This document shows, piece by piece, positions 1 to 7,532 of a stretch of 32,179 bases of DNA. Position 1 is the first letter of the stretch, and every line of letters starts with the position of its first letter. Origin of the DNA: Roseococcus sp. Its GTDB lineage: Bacteria; Pseudomonadota; Alphaproteobacteria; Acetobacterales; Acetobacteraceae. The stretch lies in contig JAOAIK010000053.1 in assembly GCA_026414745.1 (NCBI GenBank), forward strand, positions 1 to 32,179, written 5' to 3'. The notes below the pieces were generated by a model that ran no database searches, was not told the DNA's origin, and saw only the letters and a list, made by a program, of their open reading frames with translations. The translations under genes were made by a program, and so were the position numbers.

Positions 1-1
1 G

Positions 2-241
2 CTGCGCTGCGCGCCGCTCGGCCTCGAGGAGGCGCGGGAGATGATCGGCGAGGTGCGCGCGCTGCGCGTTCTCACCGGCTGGCGCGGCCTGCCGCGCGGC
101 GATGTGGAGGCGCTGGCCCAGGCGGTGGTGGCCATGGGCCGGCTCGCCGCCCTGCCCGCGATCCGCGAGGCCGAGGTGAACCCGCTGATGATCCACGAGA
201 GCGGCCTGACCGTCGCCGATGCCTGGGTGGTGCGCGCATGA
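2..241 (+). CDS. Acyl-CoA synthetase (NDP-forming) family protein, C-terminal end (partial)
   Basis: Only the last 79 codons are present, because the gene enters from the left edge. The visible part is the end of an ATP-grasp domain of acetate/acyl-CoA ligases of the NDP-forming type. A PLGLEEAREMI segment is followed by LTGWRGLPRGD, and then by the family signature EAEVNPLMI with a DAW motif just before the stop. In this family the ATP-grasp half transfers phosphate between a phospho-histidine enzyme and ADP while a CoA thioester is made or used. The substrate cannot be read from this fragment. The stop lies 80 bases before the nitroreductase start on the same strand, so the two could share a transcript. 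Confidence 0.8.
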   Translation: MRCAPLGLEEAREMIGEVRALRVLTGWRGLPRGDVEALAQAVVAMGRLAALPAIREAEVNPLMIHESGLTVADAWVVRA

Positions 242-320
242 CGGCGCGGCCGCCCGCGCGCCCCCGAGGTCTCCGCCCCGCGCCCGAGGGAGGCGACGGC
301 CAGGCCGTCGTGCGCACGAG

Positions 321-1136
321 ATGACCGACCCCCGCCCGCTGATCGAGGCGCGCTTCGGCTTCCTGCCCTTCGCGCCGCCCGAGCGGATCCCGCCCGCCCT
401 CGCCCAGCTCCTCGACCGGCGGGTGACGCGCCGCTACCGGCCGGAGCCCATCCCCGCACCGCTGCTCGACACGGTGCTGGCCGCCGCCGCCGCCGCCCCC
501 TCGAAGAGCGACCTGCAGCAATGGAGCGTCGTCGTGCTCGAGGAGGCGGCGCCCATCGCCGCCATCGCCGACTGGATCGGCAGCATGCCCTGGATCAAGG
601 AGGCGCCGGTCCTCCTCGTCTTCTGCGCCGATGTGCGGCGCGGGCGCGACATCTGCGCCCGGGAGGGGCGCGAGCACGCGAACGACAACCTCGACACGCT
701 GCTGAACGCGGCGATGGACGCCACCCTGGCCATGGGCATGGCCATGACGGCGGCCGAGGCCGCGGGGCTCGGCACCTGCCCCATCAGCTACGTGCGCAAC
801 CACCTGGAGAAGGTCGCCCCCCTGCTCGGCCTGCCCAAGGGCGTGTTTCCCGTGGCGGGGCTCACGCTGGGCTGGCCGGCCGCGCGCAACCCCGTCTCGG
901 TCCGGCTGCCGCCGGCGGTGACCGTGCATCGCGGCCGCTACGACGCGGCGGGCGAAGCCGCGGCCATCGCCGCCTATGACGCGCGGCGCGGTCGCGCGAA
1001 ACCCCGCTACCCGGAGATCCACGGCCCGGCGCCGGAGGGCTGCCGCTGGAGCGAGAACCTGGCGCGCCAGCTCTCCGTGCCCGAGCGCGCGGGCTTCCGC
1101 GCCTGGCTGCGCGCGCGCGGCTTCGCCCTTGACTGA
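321..1136 (+). CDS. Nitroreductase family flavoprotein
   Basis: A 271-residue protein of the nitroreductase (FMN-dependent NAD(P)H oxidoreductase) fold. Visible family features are the N-terminal FMN-phosphate contact RRVTRRY (residues 33-39), APSKSDLQQW (about 59-68), a central GLGTCPISYVRN segment (149-160) and AGLTLGWP (179-186). The likely reaction is two-electron reduction of a nitro, quinone or enone substrate; the real substrate is unknown. The frame is open further upstream to 219, but that would overlap the preceding gene, so I chose ATG 321, although no strong ribosome site precedes it. The end overlaps the NUDIX gene by 8 bases. It is longer than RutE (about 196 residues) and far from the rut operon, so I do not equate it with RutE. 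Confidence 0.85.
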   Translation: MTDPRPLIEARFGFLPFAPPERIPPALAQLLDRRVTRRYRPEPIPAPLLDTVLAAAAAAPSKSDLQQWSVVVLEEAAPIAAIADWIGSMPWIKEAPVLLVFCADVRRGRDICAREGREHANDNLDTLLNAAMDATLAMGMAMTAAEAAGLGTCPISYVRNHLEKVAPLLGLPKGVFPVAGLTLGWPAARNPVSVRLPPAVTVHRGRYDAAGEAAAIAAYDARRGRAKPRYPEIHGPAPEGCRWSENLARQLSVPERAGFRAWLRARGFALD

Positions 1137-1818
1137 GCGGCCCTCCGCGCCGGGCGCCGACAATCCGGGCGTCGCCGACGCCGCGGGGCGCACCGCCCGG
1201 CGCGTGCGGCCGAAGGACGCGGCGAGCCTCATCCTCTGGCGCGAGGGTCCGCGCGGCGTCGAGGTGCTGATGGGCCGCCGCCACCACGCGCTGCGCTTCA
1301 TGCCGGGCGTGCTGGTCTTCCCGGGCGGCCGGGTGGACCGCGCCGACCACCGCGCCCCCGCCCTGTCCGAGCTCTCGCCCCTCGCCCGGCGCATGCTCGA
1401 GGTCTCGGCGCGGCCCTCGCTCGCGCGGGCGCTGGCCGTCGCCGCCGCGCGGGAGCTGCACGAGGAGACGGCGCTGGTGCTGGGCGAGCTGCGCGAGGGC
1501 CGCCTCGTCCCGGACCTCGCGGCCATGGACTATCTCTGCCGCGCCATCACGCCGGTGGGCCGGCCGCTGCGCTTCCACGCGCGCTTCCTCGTGGCGCCCG
1601 CCGAGGCCGCGCGGGGCGCGATCCAGGGCTCGGGCGAGCTGGAGGAGCTGCGCTTCTTCGCGATGGACGAGCTGGCGGGCCAGCCGGTGATGGCCATCAC
1701 CGCGCTGATCCTCGCGGAGTTCCGCGCCTGGCGCGCGCTGACGCCGCGCGGGCGGGCGCGCCGCCGCCTCATCGCCATCATGGGGATGGACCGGCGGGTT
1801 CCCGAGCGAGTCAGGTGA
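1129..1818 (+). CDS. NUDIX hydrolase
   Basis: A 229-residue NUDIX-fold pyrophosphohydrolase, close in layout to the CoA-pyrophosphatase/NUDT19-like branch. FPGGRVD (about 64-70) precedes a long insert and then the Nudix-box core RELHEET (108-114), which supplies the REx2EE metal-binding residues. The substrate is probably a nucleoside diphosphate linked to another group, possibly a CoA derivative. The start is uncertain: TTG 1129 overlaps the nitroreductase stop and is compatible with coupling, while GTG 1204 is an in-frame alternative just before the first core strand (RPKDAASLILW). Neither has a clear Shine-Dalgarno site. The end overlaps the convergent MBL gene by 8 bases, leaving no room for a terminator between them. 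Confidence 0.82.
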   Translation: MTERPSAPGADNPGVADAAGRTARRVRPKDAASLILWREGPRGVEVLMGRRHHALRFMPGVLVFPGGRVDRADHRAPALSELSPLARRMLEVSARPSLARALAVAAARELHEETALVLGELREGRLVPDLAAMDYLCRAITPVGRPLRFHARFLVAPAEAARGAIQGSGELEELRFFAMDELAGQPVMAITALILAEFRAWRALTPRGRARRRLIAIMGMDRRVPERVR

Positions 1819-2692
1819 GGCGCCAGGCCTCGCCCTCGCGCCGCGCCACGCCGTCCTGCTCCAGCACCAGAAGCTGGGCGAGCAGGCTGCGCCCGGCGGC
1901 GCCGATCAGCCGCGGGTCCATCGGCCCATAGACGGGGCCGACCAGCGCCTCCACCGAGAGCGGCCCATGGGCGCGCAGCGCCTCGACGATGCGCGCCTCG
2001 CGCCGCCGGCGATGCTCGGCCAGCGCGTCGAGGAAGGGCATGGGCTCGGGGAGCGGCGGGCCGTGGCCGGGCAGGTAGAGGCGGTCCCTCCCCTCGCGCG
2101 CGCGCAGCCGCGCGAGGCTCGTCATGTAGGCGCGCATGTCGCCATCGGGCGGGCTGACGACGCTGGTGGACCAGCTCATCACATGGTCCGCGCTGAACAG
2201 GATGCCCGTGCCCTCGAGCGCGAAGCAGAGGTGGTTGCCGCAATGGCCCGGCGTGAACAGGGCGGCGAGGCGCCAGTCCCCGCCCTCCAGCACCGCGCCG
2301 TCGGGCAGGCTGTGGTCGGGGCGGAAGGCGTGGTCGCCGCCCTCGCCGCCCTCCTCGGGCGGGGTGGCGTGCGGGCCATGGGCGAAGCTCGGCGCGCCGG
2401 TGGCGGCCTGCAGCGCGGCGGCACCCGGCGAATGGTCGCGGTGCGTGTGCGAGACGAGGATGTGCGTGATGCGCTCGCCCCGCGTGGCAGCGAGGATCGC
2501 CTCCAGATGCGCCGGATCGGCCGGGCCGGGATCGAGCACCGCCACCGAGGCGCCGCCGCCGATCAGGTAGGTGTTGGTGCCGCGCCAGGTGAAGGGGCCC
2601 GGGTTGTTGCACAGCACGCGCCGCACCCCGGGGGCGATGCGCTCCACCGCGCCCGGGGCGAGCGCGTCCTCGCGCAGGAAGGGAACGCTCAT
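1811..2692 (-). CDS. MBL-fold metallo-hydrolase, LACTB2-like
   Basis: A 293-residue metallo-beta-lactamase-fold hydrolase. GTNTYLIG (38-45) and LDPGP (53-57) lead into the dinuclear metal motif SHTHRDH, with H82, H84, D86 and H87. FTPGHCGNH and FSADHV follow as the later metal-ligand loops. The C-terminal part looks like the small winged-helix domain typical of LACTB2-like proteins, whose members include nucleases and thioesterases; the substrate here is unknown. ATG 2692 was chosen because it overlaps the stop of the upstream permease as ATGA, giving translational coupling. It is the last gene of a four-gene minus-strand run (hydratase, two permeases, this hydrolase), which hints at a hydrolytic role in the same process, but that is inference. 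Confidence 0.85.
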   Translation of the reverse strand: MSVPFLREDALAPGAVERIAPGVRRVLCNNPGPFTWRGTNTYLIGGGASVAVLDPGPADPAHLEAILAATRGERITHILVSHTHRDHSPGAAALQAATGAPSFAHGPHATPPEEGGEGGDHAFRPDHSLPDGAVLEGGDWRLAALFTPGHCGNHLCFALEGTGILFSADHVMSWSTSVVSPPDGDMRAYMTSLARLRAREGRDRLYLPGHGPPLPEPMPFLDALAEHRRRREARIVEALRAHGPLSVEALVGPVYGPMDPRLIGAAGRSLLAQLLVLEQDGVARREGEAWRLT

Positions 2693-3582
2693 CGCGCGGC
2701 GCCTCGCTTGATCTCGCGGTGCAGGATGGTGAGGGCGGCGAGCACGATCAAGCCGGCGCCCAGGAAGGTCATGGGCCCCGGCGCCTCGCCGAAGACGATC
2801 CAGCCGAGCAGCACCGCCCACAGGATGCCCGTGTAGCTGTAGGCGCCGAGCGAGGAGACCTGGGCCGAGGCGAAGGCCTCCGTCAGCAGCACCTGCGCCA
2901 CGCCGCCCACCAGCCCGACGGCGAGCAGCAGCCCGAGCTCGCCCCAGCCGGGCGTCACCCAGAGGAAGGGCAGCGTCATTCCCGTGAAGGCGGTCATCAG
3001 CAGCGACTGCCAGAGCACGATGGTGGTGGAGCGTTCGGTGGCCGAGAGGCTGCGCACCAGCAGCGTGGTCAAGGCCGAGAACACGCCGTGCAGCACGGCC
3101 GCCGCCATGCCGATGGCCACCCAGGCCTCCACCGCCCCCCGGAAGGCGCCCTGGCCGAGCGCGATGACGAGGATGCCCAGGAACCCCACCGCCACCGCGC
3201 CGAAGCGATAGAGGCCCACGCGCTCGCCGAGGAAGGGAATGGCGAGCAGGGTGACGAAGAGGGGCGTGGTGAAGGTCAGCGCCGAGTGCTCGGCCAGCGG
3301 CAGCACGGTCAGCGCGAAGAAGGAGCAGCCCATGCCCAGGGTGCCGGTGGTGGCGCGCAGCAGGTGCTGGGGAAAGCGCCGCGTGGCCAGCCCGAAGCCC
3401 TGCCCCATGCGCCAGACGATGAACAGCACCACCGGCAGCGCCACCAGGCTGCGGAAGAACATGATCTCGGGGAAGGGGATGCGCGCGCCCAGCAGCTTCA
3501 CCAGCGCGCCCATGACGGTGAACAGCGCGGTGGCGGCGAGCATCAGCGCCGCCCCGCGCCGCGCGTCATGGCGCAGCGGCAT
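2689..3582 (-). CDS. EamA/DMT-family permease (copy 1)
   Basis: A 297-residue integral membrane protein of the drug/metabolite transporter superfamily. It has about ten hydrophobic segments arranged as two EamA repeats. The first begins at ALMLAATALFTVMGALVKLL, with the conserved FFRSLVALPVV following, and the second at about residue 150 (AWVAIGMAAAVLHGVFSAL). Members export or import small metabolites such as amino acids; the substrate is not predictable from sequence. The start at 3582 lies inside the end of copy 2 (17-base overlap), and the stop overlaps the MBL gene as ATGA, so the three are almost certainly co-transcribed. It resembles its neighbour in length and layout, which suggests an old tandem duplication. 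Confidence 0.85.
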   Translation of the reverse strand: MPLRHDARRGAALMLAATALFTVMGALVKLLGARIPFPEIMFFRSLVALPVVLFIVWRMGQGFGLATRRFPQHLLRATTGTLGMGCSFFALTVLPLAEHSALTFTTPLFVTLLAIPFLGERVGLYRFGAVAVGFLGILVIALGQGAFRGAVEAWVAIGMAAAVLHGVFSALTTLLVRSLSATERSTTIVLWQSLLMTAFTGMTLPFLWVTPGWGELGLLLAVGLVGGVAQVLLTEAFASAQVSSLGAYSYTGILWAVLLGWIVFGEAPGPMTFLGAGLIVLAALTILHREIKRGAAR

Positions 3583-4459
3583 GGCGGGCCCTTTCCTCGG
3601 CGCGGCGCACCCGCTCGCGGTGCAGGTTGTAGAGCCCCGCGCAGATCACGATGGCCGCGCCGGTCAGCGTGGTCCAGGCCGGCGTCTCGGCGAAGATCAG
3701 GAAGCCGAGCAGCAGCCCCCACAGCAGCGGCGTGTATTCGAGCGGCGCGAGCGAGGCGATGGGCGTCAGCGCGAAGGCGCGCGCGAAGAGCAGATGCGCC
3801 GCCGCGTTGGAGACGCCGAAGAACACCAAGAGCAGCGCCATCCACCAGGAGGGGAACAGGCTCGGCTGCCCCGAGGCGGGCCACAGCGCCTCCAGCGGGG
3901 CGAGGATCAGCCCGTAGGGGATGTGCACCGCGAGCATCCAGAAGGCGATGACGGAGGGCGTGTCGGTCGCGGCCAGGGTGCGCGTCCAGATGCGGCTGAC
4001 CGCCATGCCCGCCACCGCGACCAGCAGCACCGGCGTCTCCCAGCGCCAGAGATCGCCGCCGGGCTGGAGCATGAACAGCACGCCGGAGAAGCCGAACAGG
4101 CAGGAGAGCCAGCGCCGCCAGCCCACGCGCTCGCCCAGCATGGGGATGGCGAGCAGCGTCATCATCAGCGGCGCGGCCGCCGCCACGGCATAGGAATCCG
4201 CGAGGCCCATGCCCGCCAGCCAGACGATGTACCACAGCACCGAGACGGTGCAGTGCAGCACCGACCGACCGAGAACGAGCCGCAGGTTGCGCGGCCACAG
4301 CCCCGAGAAGCGCGCCAGCGCCGCCACCGCCAGGGCGCCGATGACGCCGCGCCAGAGCATGGCCCCCGCCACCCCCACCTCCGGCAGGGCGAACTTCACC
4401 GCCGCATCGGCGCAGGCGATCACGGCATAGCCGAGCACGCCGATGGCGAGGCCGCGCAC
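3566..4459 (-). CDS. EamA/DMT-family permease (copy 2)
   Basis: A second ten-segment EamA permease, 297 residues from GTG 4459. The first hydrophobic segment is LAIGVLGYAVIACADAAVKF, followed by the conserved MLWRGVIGALAV. The second half contains LEYTPLLWGLLLGFLIFAE, the usual last-repeat signature. The GTG start is preceded by a GAGGCGG ribosome-site-like stretch. A TTG at 4510, inside the end of the upstream hydratase, is an alternative that would add 17 residues. The substrate is unknown. It lies directly after the MaoC-like hydratase and overlaps permease copy 1, within one minus-strand operon. Confidence 0.82.
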   Translation of the reverse strand: MRGLAIGVLGYAVIACADAAVKFALPEVGVAGAMLWRGVIGALAVAALARFSGLWPRNLRLVLGRSVLHCTVSVLWYIVWLAGMGLADSYAVAAAAPLMMTLLAIPMLGERVGWRRWLSCLFGFSGVLFMLQPGGDLWRWETPVLLVAVAGMAVSRIWTRTLAATDTPSVIAFWMLAVHIPYGLILAPLEALWPASGQPSLFPSWWMALLLVFFGVSNAAAHLLFARAFALTPIASLAPLEYTPLLWGLLLGFLIFAETPAWTTLTGAAIVICAGLYNLHRERVRRAEERARHAAAP

Positions 4460-4502
4460 CGCCGCCTCGCCGCTCGTGGCGCGCCCGGACGCGGCGGGGG
4501 CC

Positions 4503-5327
4503 TCAGGCAAGCGCGGCGTCCGCCGCCATGCAGGTGGCGCCGGCGGCGTCGCGGCTCTCGGCCAGCAGCCCCTCGCCCTCGCGCCGCGCCAGCAGCGCGA
4601 GCGGCGCACCGGCGAAGGCGGGCCGCAGGGCGCGGAAGGCGAAGCGCGCCAGCCGCCGGCCCGGCGCCAGAGCGAGCATCGCCCCGGCCAGCAGCGTCGC
4701 CTGCAGCGGCCCGTGCACGACCAGGCCCGGATAGCCCTCCTCGCCGCGCGCATAGTCGGCGTCGTAATGGATGCGGTGCCCGTTTCCGGTCAGGGCCGAA
4801 TAGCGGAACAGCAGCACCGTGTCGGGCGCGATCTCGCGCCGGAACTCCGCCGCGAAGGCGGGCGCGGGCGCGGCCGGGCGCACCGCCCTGCCCTCGGCGC
4901 CGCGATAGACGAGGTCCTGCTCCTCGCTCAGCACCGGCCCGCGCGGGTTCGACAGCGCGTGCCGCAGGGTGACGAAGACGAGGCGCCCCGAGCCGCCCGC
5001 CTTCTCCGTGACGGAGAGGATGGTGGAGACCCGCCGCACCGCCTCGCCGGCGCGCAGCGGGTTGCCGGTGAAGGACAGCCGCCCGCCCGCCCACATGCGC
5101 CGGGGCAGATCCTCGAGGGCGGGAAGGAAGCCGCCCCGCCGCGGGTGCCCGTCGGCGCCGACCCCCTCGGGCGGCCGCCAGTCCTGGAACAGCATCCAGT
5201 GCCAGAGCGCGGGCGCCTCCTCGCCCGGCGGAGCGACGCCGAGCGTGGCGGCCATGCGCGCGAGCTGGCGCGCGTCCAGCGCATCCTCCTGCGTCTCGCT
5301 GCGGCCGATGAAGGCCTCGAAGCCCAT
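4503..5327 (-). CDS. FAS1-like/MaoC acyl-CoA hydratase (mesaconyl-C4-CoA or itaconyl-CoA hydratase-like)
   Basis: A 274-residue double hot-dog protein. The N-terminal half contains the HPRRGGFLP and RRMWAGGRLSF motifs seen in the mesaconyl-C4-CoA/itaconyl-CoA hydratase group. The C-terminal half carries the MaoC-like active-site segment FRYSALTGNGHRIHYD (174-189), with H187 and D189 as likely catalytic residues, then YPGLVVHGPLQATLL. The reaction is expected to be addition or removal of water at a branched or dicarboxylic enoyl-CoA; the exact substrate is not proven. ATG 5327 has AGGA seven bases upstream; ATG 5360 in frame is a weaker alternative. It is first in its operon, divergent from the methyltransferase gene, with 139 bases between them. 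Confidence 0.82.
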   Translation of the reverse strand: MGFEAFIGRSETQEDALDARQLARMAATLGVAPPGEEAPALWHWMLFQDWRPPEGVGADGHPRRGGFLPALEDLPRRMWAGGRLSFTGNPLRAGEAVRRVSTILSVTEKAGGSGRLVFVTLRHALSNPRGPVLSEEQDLVYRGAEGRAVRPAAPAPAFAAEFRREIAPDTVLLFRYSALTGNGHRIHYDADYARGEEGYPGLVVHGPLQATLLAGAMLALAPGRRLARFAFRALRPAFAGAPLALLARREGEGLLAESRDAAGATCMAADAALA

Positions 5328-5466
5328 GGCGTGGTCCTGGCGTGGTGGGTGCCGCAGCATGGGGGCACCCCCCCAGGGCGCGCAATCGCGCGCAGCCGCC
5401 GCCCTGCCCCGCTTCGGCCGCATCCGCGGCTGGACTTGGCCATGCTCCGCGCCGAAAAGGGGCGCC

Positions 5467-6210
5467 GTGGACCCGCAGGAATACGCCCTGATGGACGCGG
5501 TCGAGGACCGCATGTGGTGGTATCGCAGCCTGCACCGGCATGCGCTGGAGGCGCTCGCGCCCCTGCCGGCGGAGGCAGCGGTGCTGGATGCCGGCTGCGG
5601 CACGGGCGGCTTCCTCGCGCGGCTGCGCGAGGCCCGGCCGCGGGCGCGCCTCTACGGGCTCGACTACGAGCCGCGCGCCGCCCGCCGCGCCGCCGACAAG
5701 GCGCGCGCCGCCGTCGCCGCCGGCACGGTGAACGCCCTGCCCTTTCCCGATGCGGCCTTCGACGCGGTGGTGAGCCTCGACGTGCTCTGCCACCGGGCGG
5801 TGGAGGAGGGGGCGGCGCTCGCCGAATTCCGCCGCGTGCTGAAGCCCGGCGGGCTTCTGGTGCTGAACCTGCCCGCGCACGAGTGGCTGCGCTCGGCCCA
5901 TGACCGGCGGGTGCACACGGCGCGCCGCTACGAGCGGGGGGCGCTCGCACGCACCCTCGCCGCCGCGGGCTTCGAGGCCGCGCACCCGCGCCACTGGAAC
6001 AGCCTGCTGCTGCCGCTGATGGTGGTGCAGCGCAAGCTGCTGAAGCGCGACGAGGGCGCGGGATCCGACGTGCAGCCCTTCCCGCCCTGGCTCGACGCCG
6101 CGCTGCACGCCGCCTGCCGCGCCGAGGCCGCGCTGATGCGCGCGGGCCTCTCCTTCCCCCTGGGCGGGTCCCTCCTCGCCACCGCCCGCCGTCCCGGAAC
6201 CATGCCATGA
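5467..6210 (+). CDS. Class I SAM-dependent methyltransferase
   Basis: A 247-residue class I methyltransferase. The SAM-binding glycine loop is VLDAGCGTGGFLARL (39-53). Motif II is YGLDYEP, motif III has ALPFPDAAFDAVVSLDVL, and the post-motif is RVLKPGGLLVLNLPAHEWL, all typical of Methyltransf_11 proteins. GTG 5467 has AGGGG five bases upstream, the best site in the region; ATG 5491 is a possible internal start. Its stop overlaps the glycosyltransferase start as ATGA, so the two are translationally coupled. This context suggests a substrate in lipid-linked sugar or envelope glycan metabolism, but the sequence alone does not identify it. Confidence 0.87.
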   Translation: MDPQEYALMDAVEDRMWWYRSLHRHALEALAPLPAEAAVLDAGCGTGGFLARLREARPRARLYGLDYEPRAARRAADKARAAVAAGTVNALPFPDAAFDAVVSLDVLCHRAVEEGAALAEFRRVLKPGGLLVLNLPAHEWLRSAHDRRVHTARRYERGALARTLAAAGFEAAHPRHWNSLLLPLMVVQRKLLKRDEGAGSDVQPFPPWLDAALHAACRAEAALMRAGLSFPLGGSLLATARRPGTMP

Positions 6211-7172
6211 GCGACAAGACCCATCCCGTCGGCCTGTCCATCGTCATCCCCGTCTATCGCGGGGCGGCCACCATCGGGCGGCTGGTGGAGGCGCTCTCGC
6301 AGCTCCGCCCCGCCGGCGGGCTCGAGATCATCCTGGTGAACGACGGCAGCCCCGACGAGTCGGGCGATGTCTGCCGCCGCCTCGCGGAGACGGCCACGGT
6401 GCCGCTCACCTACATCGAGCACGCCCGCAACTTCGGCGAGCACAACGCGGTGATGACCGGCTTCCGCCATGCGCGCGGGGCCTATGTCATCAACATGGAC
6501 GACGACCTGCAGAACCCGCCCGAGGAGGTGGTGCGCCTCTACGACCACGCGCGGCTGGGCGGCTGGGACGTGGTCTACACCCGCTACGCGAAGAAGGAGC
6601 ACGAGGGCTGGCGCAACCTGGGCAGCCGCTTCGCCAACCGCGTGGCGGATTCGCTGCTGGACAAGCCCAAGGGCCTCTACCTCTCCTCCTTCCGCTGCAT
6701 GAGCGCCCTCGTGGTGCGCGAGGTGACGAAATACACCGGCCCCTACCCCTACATCGACGGGCTGATCATGCAGGTGACGCAGCGCATCTCCGTCATCGAG
6801 GTGGCGCATTACGCCCGCGCCGAGGGGCGCTCCAACTACAACATGCGCCGGCTGGTGCGGCTGTGGCTGAACCTCGCCACCAACTTCTCGGTGCTGCCGC
6901 TGCGGCTGGCGGTCTTCGCCGGGGCGGCGATGGGCGCGCTCGGCTTCCTCATGGCGCTCGTCGTCATCGTCGAGGCGCTCTTCTTCGAGACCCCCTCGGG
7001 CTGGGCCTCGATGATGACGCTGATGCTGCTCATCTCGGGGGTGCAGTTCATGATCCTCGGCGTGCTCGGCGAATATGTGGGCCGCGCCTTCCTGACCGCG
7101 AACGGCAAGCCCCAGGGGGTGGTGCGCGAGGTGCTGCACCCCCGGCGCGAGCGGGTGGAGCCGGCGGAGTGA
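6207..7172 (+). CDS. Polyprenyl-phosphate glycosyltransferase, GT2 (ArnC/GtrB/DPM1-like)
   Basis: A 321-residue GT2 enzyme. The GT-A domain has LSIVIPVYRGA (10-20), LVNDGSPDES (43-52), ARNFGEHNA (73-81) and the metal site MDDDLQNPPE (97-106). The C-terminus has two strong membrane segments (about 236-259 and 268-290) and then GEYVGRAF, the architecture of enzymes that transfer a sugar from a nucleotide donor to undecaprenyl or dolichyl phosphate on the cytoplasmic face. The donor sugar is unknown. It overlaps the methyltransferase stop as ATGA and precedes an SMR/ArnE-like protein by 10 bases, a common pairing in which the small protein helps flip the lipid-linked sugar. Confidence 0.88.
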   Translation: MSDKTHPVGLSIVIPVYRGAATIGRLVEALSQLRPAGGLEIILVNDGSPDESGDVCRRLAETATVPLTYIEHARNFGEHNAVMTGFRHARGAYVINMDDDLQNPPEEVVRLYDHARLGGWDVVYTRYAKKEHEGWRNLGSRFANRVADSLLDKPKGLYLSSFRCMSALVVREVTKYTGPYPYIDGLIMQVTQRISVIEVAHYARAEGRSNYNMRRLVRLWLNLATNFSVLPLRLAVFAGAAMGALGFLMALVVIVEALFFETPSGWASMMTLMLLISGVQFMILGVLGEYVGRAFLTANGKPQGVVREVLHPRRERVEPAE

Positions 7173-7182
7173 GCGCCGCGCG

Positions 7183-7524
7183 ATGAGCCTCCACTGGCTG
7201 GCGCTGGCCGCCGCCATCGCCGCCTCGCTGGTCGGGCAGGTGCTGCTCAAGGCGGGGGCGGAGGGCGGCACCGCGCAGGGAATCCTCGAGCAGCTCCTGC
7301 GCTGGCAGACGGTGCTCGGCATCGGCTTCTACGGGGCGGGAGCGCTGCTCTACATCCTGGCGCTGCGCAAGATCCCGATGAGCGTCGCACTGCCCTGCAC
7401 GGCGGCGAGCTATGCCGTCATCGCCCTCATCGGCTGGTGGTTCTTCGCCGAGCCGCTCGGCGCGCAGAAGATCGCGGCCATCCTGCTCATCATCGGCGGC
7501 GTGGCGCTGCTCGCCACGGCCTGA
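7183..7524 (+). CDS. SMR/EamA-like small membrane protein (ArnE/ArnF-type lipid-sugar flippase subunit candidate)
   Basis: A 113-residue protein with four hydrophobic helices, the size and layout of small multidrug resistance proteins and the ArnE/ArnF subunits. Helix 1 carries SLVGQVLLKAGAE, helix 2 FYGAGALLYILALRKIP, helix 3 CTAASYAVIALIGWWFF and helix 4 AAILLIIGGVALLA. The ALRKIPMSVALP loop is typical of the ArnE-like group rather than of drug exporters. Directly downstream of a polyprenyl-phosphate glycosyltransferase, the likely role is translocation of the lipid-linked sugar across the inner membrane. That is inferred from context. Its TGA stop abuts the stop of the convergent creatininase gene. 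Confidence 0.8.
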   Translation: MSLHWLALAAAIAASLVGQVLLKAGAEGGTAQGILEQLLRWQTVLGIGFYGAGALLYILALRKIPMSVALPCTAASYAVIALIGWWFFAEPLGAQKIAAILLIIGGVALLATA

Positions 7525-7532
7525 TCAGGCCG
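7517..7532. repeat. 16-bp perfect palindrome over two abutting convergent stop codons
   Basis: CGGCCTGATCAGGCCG reads the same on both strands. The two opposing TGA stops (7522-7524 plus, 7525-7527 minus) form its centre, so the genes end with zero bases between them. With no loop it is a poor hairpin, and no T-tract follows, so a terminator role is doubtful. Confidence 0.6.

Noticed and set aside
321..1136. Nitroreductase-family gene as rutE
   Set aside because: It is about 75 residues longer than RutE and lies 17 kb from the rut operon with other genes between, so there is no support beyond the shared fold.
5361..5374. GGGGG-CA-CCCCCCC inverted run before the hydratase gene
   Set aside because: A two-base loop cannot form a stable hairpin, and such runs are common at this base composition.
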